Below the pieces are notes generated by a model, which saw nothing but the letters and a program-made list of their open reading frames with translations, was not told the DNA's origin and did no database searches. 9,149 bases of DNA from assembly GCA_023392225.1 (NCBI GenBank), contig JAEVZM010000122.1, forward strand, positions 1-9,149, in the 5' to 3' direction. The DNA comes from Pseudomonadota bacterium (lineage in GTDB: Bacteria > Pseudomonadota > Alphaproteobacteria > Rhizobiales > Kaistiaceae). How positions within the stretch are numbered: position 1 is the first letter of the stretch; the number at the start of each line of letters is the position of its first letter. Both the position numbers and the translations under genes were made by a program. Of this stretch, positions 6,181 to 9,149 are shown in pieces.

Positions 6181-7959
6181 GTGGCGATGATCAGCAATCT
6201 TTCGGTACCCGTGAAATCGGTGTGCGCCGCCTCGGTGCTGTTGTCGGCGACTGCGCTCGGCGGTCTGCCGGTGTGGGCCGCCAACCGCGACATGGTCGAC
6301 GGCATCCCGAACGCGCGGGTCTGCGCCGAGCTCGGCTTCGGCCTGCGCGACGACGACGAAGAGGGCGGCGGCAGCCGCAGCCGCTCCGGCGGCATCATGC
6401 CGAAGTCGGCCATTGGCGTTGCCTCGCCCGACGCCGCGGTGATGGCGCCTTCGCCGATGGCCCCGACCGGCGCGCCGCCGCCGACGGTCACCGCCGAGAT
6501 CGCCCAGGGCGACACCTACCAGCAGACGGTGAACACCGAGAAGTACCCGGACGCGACGCCGAACCCGGTCAAGCAGGTGGCGGACGATCCGGTCTCGACC
6601 TTCTCGATCGACGTCGACACCGCCTCCTATGCCAACGTCCGGCGCTTCCTCAAGGACGGCCTCCTGCCGCCGCGCGACGCGGTGCGGGTCGAGGAGCTGG
6701 TCAACTATTTCGACTACGGCTACGCGCTGCCCACCGATCCGAGCGTGCCCTTCGCGGTGCATGCGACGCTGGCGCCATCGCCGTGGGCACCGGGCAAGGA
6801 GATCATCCATATCGGCCTGCAGGGCTACGACATCGCCCCCACCGAGCAGCCGCCGCTCAACCTCGTCTTCCTGATGGACGTCTCAGGCTCGATGAACGAC
6901 CCCAACAAGCTGCCGCTGGTCAAGAAGGCGCTGATTGTGCTGATCGACCTGCTCCGGCCGGAAGATACGGTCGCGATCGCGGTCTATGGCGGCGCCGCCG
7001 GCGCCGTGCTGAAGCCGACCGGCGGCGATGAGAAGCTCAAGATCCGCTGCGCCGTGGACGCGATGTCGGCCGGCGGCTCGACGGCGGGCGGCGAGGGGCT
7101 GGCGCTGGCCTACGCCATGGCCGAGCAGGGCTTCGACGACAAGGGCGTCAACCGCGTCATCCTGATGACCGACGGCGACTTCAATGTCGGCATCGCCAGC
7201 GAGGAGATGCTCGAGGACTTCGTCGCCGAGAAGCGGAAGACCGGCGTCTATCTCTCGGTCTATGGCTTCGGCGGCGACAACTACAACGACCTGATGATGC
7301 AGACGCTGGCCCAGTCGGGCAACGGCACCGCGGCCTATATCGACACGTTCGACGAAGCCAACAAGCTGTTCCGCGACGACTTTTCCGGCTCGCTCTTCCC
7401 GATCGCCGACGACGTCAAGATCCAGGTCGAGTTCAATCCCGACCGCGTCGCCGAGTACCGGCTGATCGGCTACGAGACCCGGCTGCTCAACCGCGAGGAC
7501 TTCAACAACGACCAGGTCGACGCCGGCGAGGTCGGCTCGGGCGCTTCGGTGACCGCGCTCTACGAGATCACGCCGGTCGGCGGGCCGCTGTCGGCCGACC
7601 CGCTCCGCTACCAGAAGGTCAGCACCGGCACGGGCGGTGACGCGGGCGACGAGATCGCCTTCGTCAAGGTCCGCTACAAGCTGCCGGGCGAGGGCACCTC
7701 GCACCTGATCGAGCGGCCGGTGACTGAAGCCGACCGTGCGGCGGCCCTCGCCGAGGCGCCCGAATCGACCCGCTTCGCGCTGGCCGTCGCCGCCTATGGC
7801 CAGAAGCTCCGCGGCGACCCTTGGCTCGGTGCCGATTTCGGCTGGGACGAGATCGTCGCGCTGGCGAAGGGTGCCAAGGGTGACGACGCGTTCGGCCTCC
7901 GTGCCGAGTTTGTGAAGCTTGCCCGGAACGCCGCCTCGGCCAAGTCGCTCAACGAGTAG
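6181..7959 (+). CDS. Exported VWA-domain protein, YfbK-like (VWF_N - VWA - DUF3520)
   Basis: Predicted envelope protein of 592 aa with a metal-dependent adhesion-type fold; molecular role unknown for the family. A signal peptide (hydrophobic core about 14-29, cleavage near VWAA at 31-34) is followed by a disordered acidic/Gly/Ser/Pro segment (about 55-115). The VWF_N region (about 118-210) contains DPVSTFSIDVDTASYANVRR and VRVEELVNYFDYGY. The VWA domain (about 228-395) has a complete MIDAS: Asp233-x-Ser235-x-Ser237 in DVSGS, Thr301 in GGSTAGG and Asp331 in MTDGDFN. The C-terminal third (about 405-590; KIQVEFNPDRVAEYRLIGYE, ALYEITPVGG) matches the DUF3520-like end of YfbK. E. coli YfbK is a lipoprotein; no lipobox is seen here. 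Start is either GTG 6181 (GGAGA at 6172-6176, 4 nt away) or ATG 6187. It stands 124 nt after the unknown exported gene and converges with a BatD-like gene. Confidence 0.93.
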   Translation: MAMISNLSVPVKSVCAASVLLSATALGGLPVWAANRDMVDGIPNARVCAELGFGLRDDDEEGGGSRSRSGGIMPKSAIGVASPDAAVMAPSPMAPTGAPPPTVTAEIAQGDTYQQTVNTEKYPDATPNPVKQVADDPVSTFSIDVDTASYANVRRFLKDGLLPPRDAVRVEELVNYFDYGYALPTDPSVPFAVHATLAPSPWAPGKEIIHIGLQGYDIAPTEQPPLNLVFLMDVSGSMNDPNKLPLVKKALIVLIDLLRPEDTVAIAVYGGAAGAVLKPTGGDEKLKIRCAVDAMSAGGSTAGGEGLALAYAMAEQGFDDKGVNRVILMTDGDFNVGIASEEMLEDFVAEKRKTGVYLSVYGFGGDNYNDLMMQTLAQSGNGTAAYIDTFDEANKLFRDDFSGSLFPIADDVKIQVEFNPDRVAEYRLIGYETRLLNREDFNNDQVDAGEVGSGASVTALYEITPVGGPLSADPLRYQKVSTGTGGDAGDEIAFVKVRYKLPGEGTSHLIERPVTEADRAAALAEAPESTRFALAVAAYGQKLRGDPWLGADFGWDEIVALAKGAKGDDAFGLRAEFVKLARNAASAKSLNE

Positions 7960-7965
7960 GCGGCC

Positions 7966-8003
7966 TGTCTCCGGGGCTTGCCGTCCGGCGCGCCCCGGAG
8001 ATG
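7966..8003. terminator. Hairpin between the convergent VWA and BatD-like genes
   Basis: A perfect 9-bp stem, CTCCGGGGC (7969-7977) with GCCCCGGAG (7992-8000), extends by one A-T and two wobble pairs to 7966/8003, and the 14-nt loop can form a small inner GCC/GGC stem. It begins 7 nt after the VWA stop in the 109-nt gap between two convergent genes, the place for a shared terminator. No T-run follows on either strand, so it may depend on Rho. The rest of the gap shows nothing clear. Confidence 0.45.
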
Positions 8004-8068
8004 TCACGGTTCCGAGCGGCTTCAACCGCCGGACTGCGCAAGCTCTCCCGCAGCCTTTGCGATCCCCG

Positions 8069-9149
8069 TCAGGGGCGCGGCACGGGCTCCGTGCCCGGAT
8101 TGAGCGGAGGCAGCGCATCGCCGCCGGCGGTGGTCGCGCGGCGCGCATGGCGGGCATCCGCCACGGCCTGGCCGAGCGCGCGCCAGGCATCGCTCGGCGC
8201 TCCAGCCCTGCCGTTGCCGTAGCGGCCGGCGCCGAGTCGGGTCAGGGCCTCCACCAGCCGCGGGTCCTTCCTGGGATCGGGTGGCGCCACCTTCGCCGCC
8301 CAGCTATCGAGCGCCGGATGGAGGCCCGTATAGTCGCGGCGGCGGATCGTGCGACGGAGGGCGGCGTAGGCCCGCACCTCGGACGCGAGCCAGGTCGTCC
8401 ATCGCTCCCGCACGAAGCGGAGGGCCGGCGGCGTCACGCGCCGGACGAGCCAGGCGAGGAGGACGAGGGCGACAAGGCCGGCCCCGGCGACGGTCAGGAT
8501 CGCGCGCCAGTCGCGCGGCTCGCTGCTCTTGAGCGGCGGGCCGTCCACCGTCACCGCGAAGCCTTCGACGGCCGCCCTTTCGATCGTGCCGGTGCGGAGG
8601 TTGTACCAGTCGAGCGTCACCGGCGGCACGTCGCCGCTGCCGCCGCCCTCCGCGACGAGCGTCACCTGCTCGGTCCGGCTGCCGCCGATCTCGCCGCGAT
8701 TGTCGCGCTCGGCCACCGTAGGCTCGGCCGGATAGGCGGCGATCCCGTCGATGGCCACCTCGGGCAGGAGCCTTGGGAGGAACATCGGGGAGACGCCTTC
8801 GATGGTCGCCGTGACGGTCCGCACGACGCTGTCGCCCGGCTTCATTGCGGCGGGATTGCCGTCGAGCGTCTCGGTCAGCGCGAGCCGGTCCGCGGCGATG
8901 AACGGGTCGAGCCCCTCGGCGCCCGCCGGAATGATGCCGCTGAAGGTGATCGGCCCGGTGCGGAGGACCGCCTCGACCGGCTTGCTGGTCTCGGGATCGG
9001 CGTAGGTGACGACGACGTCCTGCGGCAGCAGGGCGAACCTGCCCGGGATCATCGGCGAGATCCGGTAGCGTCGCGTGACGCCGGACCCGGTCTCGCCGTC
9101 GATCCGCCGGCTCGTTGGGCCGGTCGCGCCCGCGGGCAGGCGGCCGCGG
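8069..9149 (-). CDS. BatD-like membrane protein, C-terminal part
   Basis: The frame is open from the right edge to the TGA at 8071-8069, giving 359 residues; the true start lies outside the window, and the Met codon at 9052 is internal, because the 32 codons before it are open and fit the fold (for example TRRYRISPMIPGRF). Visible features fit the BatD (oxygen tolerance) family: repeated beta-sandwich modules with VVVTYADPET, ITFSGIIPAGAEGLDPFIAA, a PGDSVVRTVTATIEGV segment, LPRLLPEVAIDG, and VTLDWYNLRTG. One transmembrane helix follows (coded at about 8436-8505, ILTVAGAGLVALVLLAWLV), and then a basic cytoplasmic tail of about 120 residues with Arg-rich helices. BatD proteins are encoded with MoxR ATPases and VWA proteins BatA/BatB and are thought to act at the inner membrane. 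It converges with the YfbK-like VWA gene. Assignment to BatD is by overall pattern, without a search. Confidence 0.75.
   Translation of the reverse strand, partial: RGRLPAGATGPTSRRIDGETGSGVTRRYRISPMIPGRFALLPQDVVVTYADPETSKPVEAVLRTGPITFSGIIPAGAEGLDPFIAADRLALTETLDGNPAAMKPGDSVVRTVTATIEGVSPMFLPRLLPEVAIDGIAAYPAEPTVAERDNRGEIGGSRTEQVTLVAEGGGSGDVPPVTLDWYNLRTGTIERAAVEGFAVTVDGPPLKSSEPRDWRAILTVAGAGLVALVLLAWLVRRVTPPALRFVRERWTTWLASEVRAYAALRRTIRRRDYTGLHPALDSWAAKVAPPDPRKDPRLVEALTRLGAGRYGNGRAGAPSDAWRALGQAVADARHARRATTAGGDALPPLNPGTEPVPRP

Noticed and set aside
6883..8190. 435-codon minus-strand open frame
   Set aside because: Antisense to the conserved VWA and DUF3520-like regions and overlapping the end of the BatD-like gene in another frame.
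1..9149. Search for tRNA, rRNA, CRISPR, insertion-sequence ends, attachment sites or riboswitches
   Set aside because: No cloverleaf-like segment, regularly spaced repeats, transposase, integrase or recognisable aptamer was seen by eye.

Overview
The window reads as a chromosomal stretch from a GC-rich alphaproteobacterium, most likely of the order Hyphomicrobiales (Rhizobiales). This rests on the strong G/C bias at third codon positions, on the SecG with a long Pro/Ala/Thr-rich tail, and on the block tpiA-secG-pyrG with ppiD pointing away from it, an arrangement familiar from that order. The assignment is an inference from gene order and protein character; no search was possible.

Layout, left to right. 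Minus strand, 1-1518: the N-terminal 91 codons of the periplasmic folding factor ppiD, cut by the window edge, preceded by a good sigma70-type promoter of its own. Upstream of it on the same strand is a complete Old Yellow Enzyme of the YqjM class. Plus strand, 1705-4665: triosephosphate isomerase (tpiA), the SecG subunit of the preprotein translocase, and CTP synthase (pyrG). The secG-pyrG gap holds two clear inverted repeats, one of them just upstream of the pyrG ribosome-binding site. Plus strand, 4725-6056: a cysteine-free exported protein of unknown function behind a strong Shine-Dalgarno sequence. Plus strand, 6181-7959: an exported von Willebrand factor A (VWA) protein with the YfbK layout (N-terminal VWF_N region, VWA with complete metal site, C-terminal DUF3520-like region). 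Minus strand, 8069-9149: the C-terminal part of a BatD-like membrane protein that converges on the VWA gene and continues beyond the right edge.

How the parts relate: tpiA, secG and pyrG are housekeeping genes (glycolysis, secretion, CTP supply) that travel together without an obvious shared biochemical purpose. The right third is a cell-envelope region. The YfbK-type VWA protein and the BatD-like protein both belong to families linked to MoxR/Bat-type metal-binding VWA clusters, so a moxR-DUF58-batA/B set may lie just beyond the right edge. The unknown exported protein sits between the housekeeping block and this envelope region.

No mobile element, CRISPR array, tRNA or rRNA was seen. No stretch longer than about 190 bases lacks a gene. 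The points most worth a second look are the unknown exported protein, the two departures from the usual Hyphomicrobiales gene order (an Old Yellow Enzyme between ppiD and tpiA, and envelope genes after pyrG where kdsA/eno would be expected), the pyrG leader hairpin, and the VWA/BatD pairing. I did not find convincing evidence of a wholly new multi-gene system.
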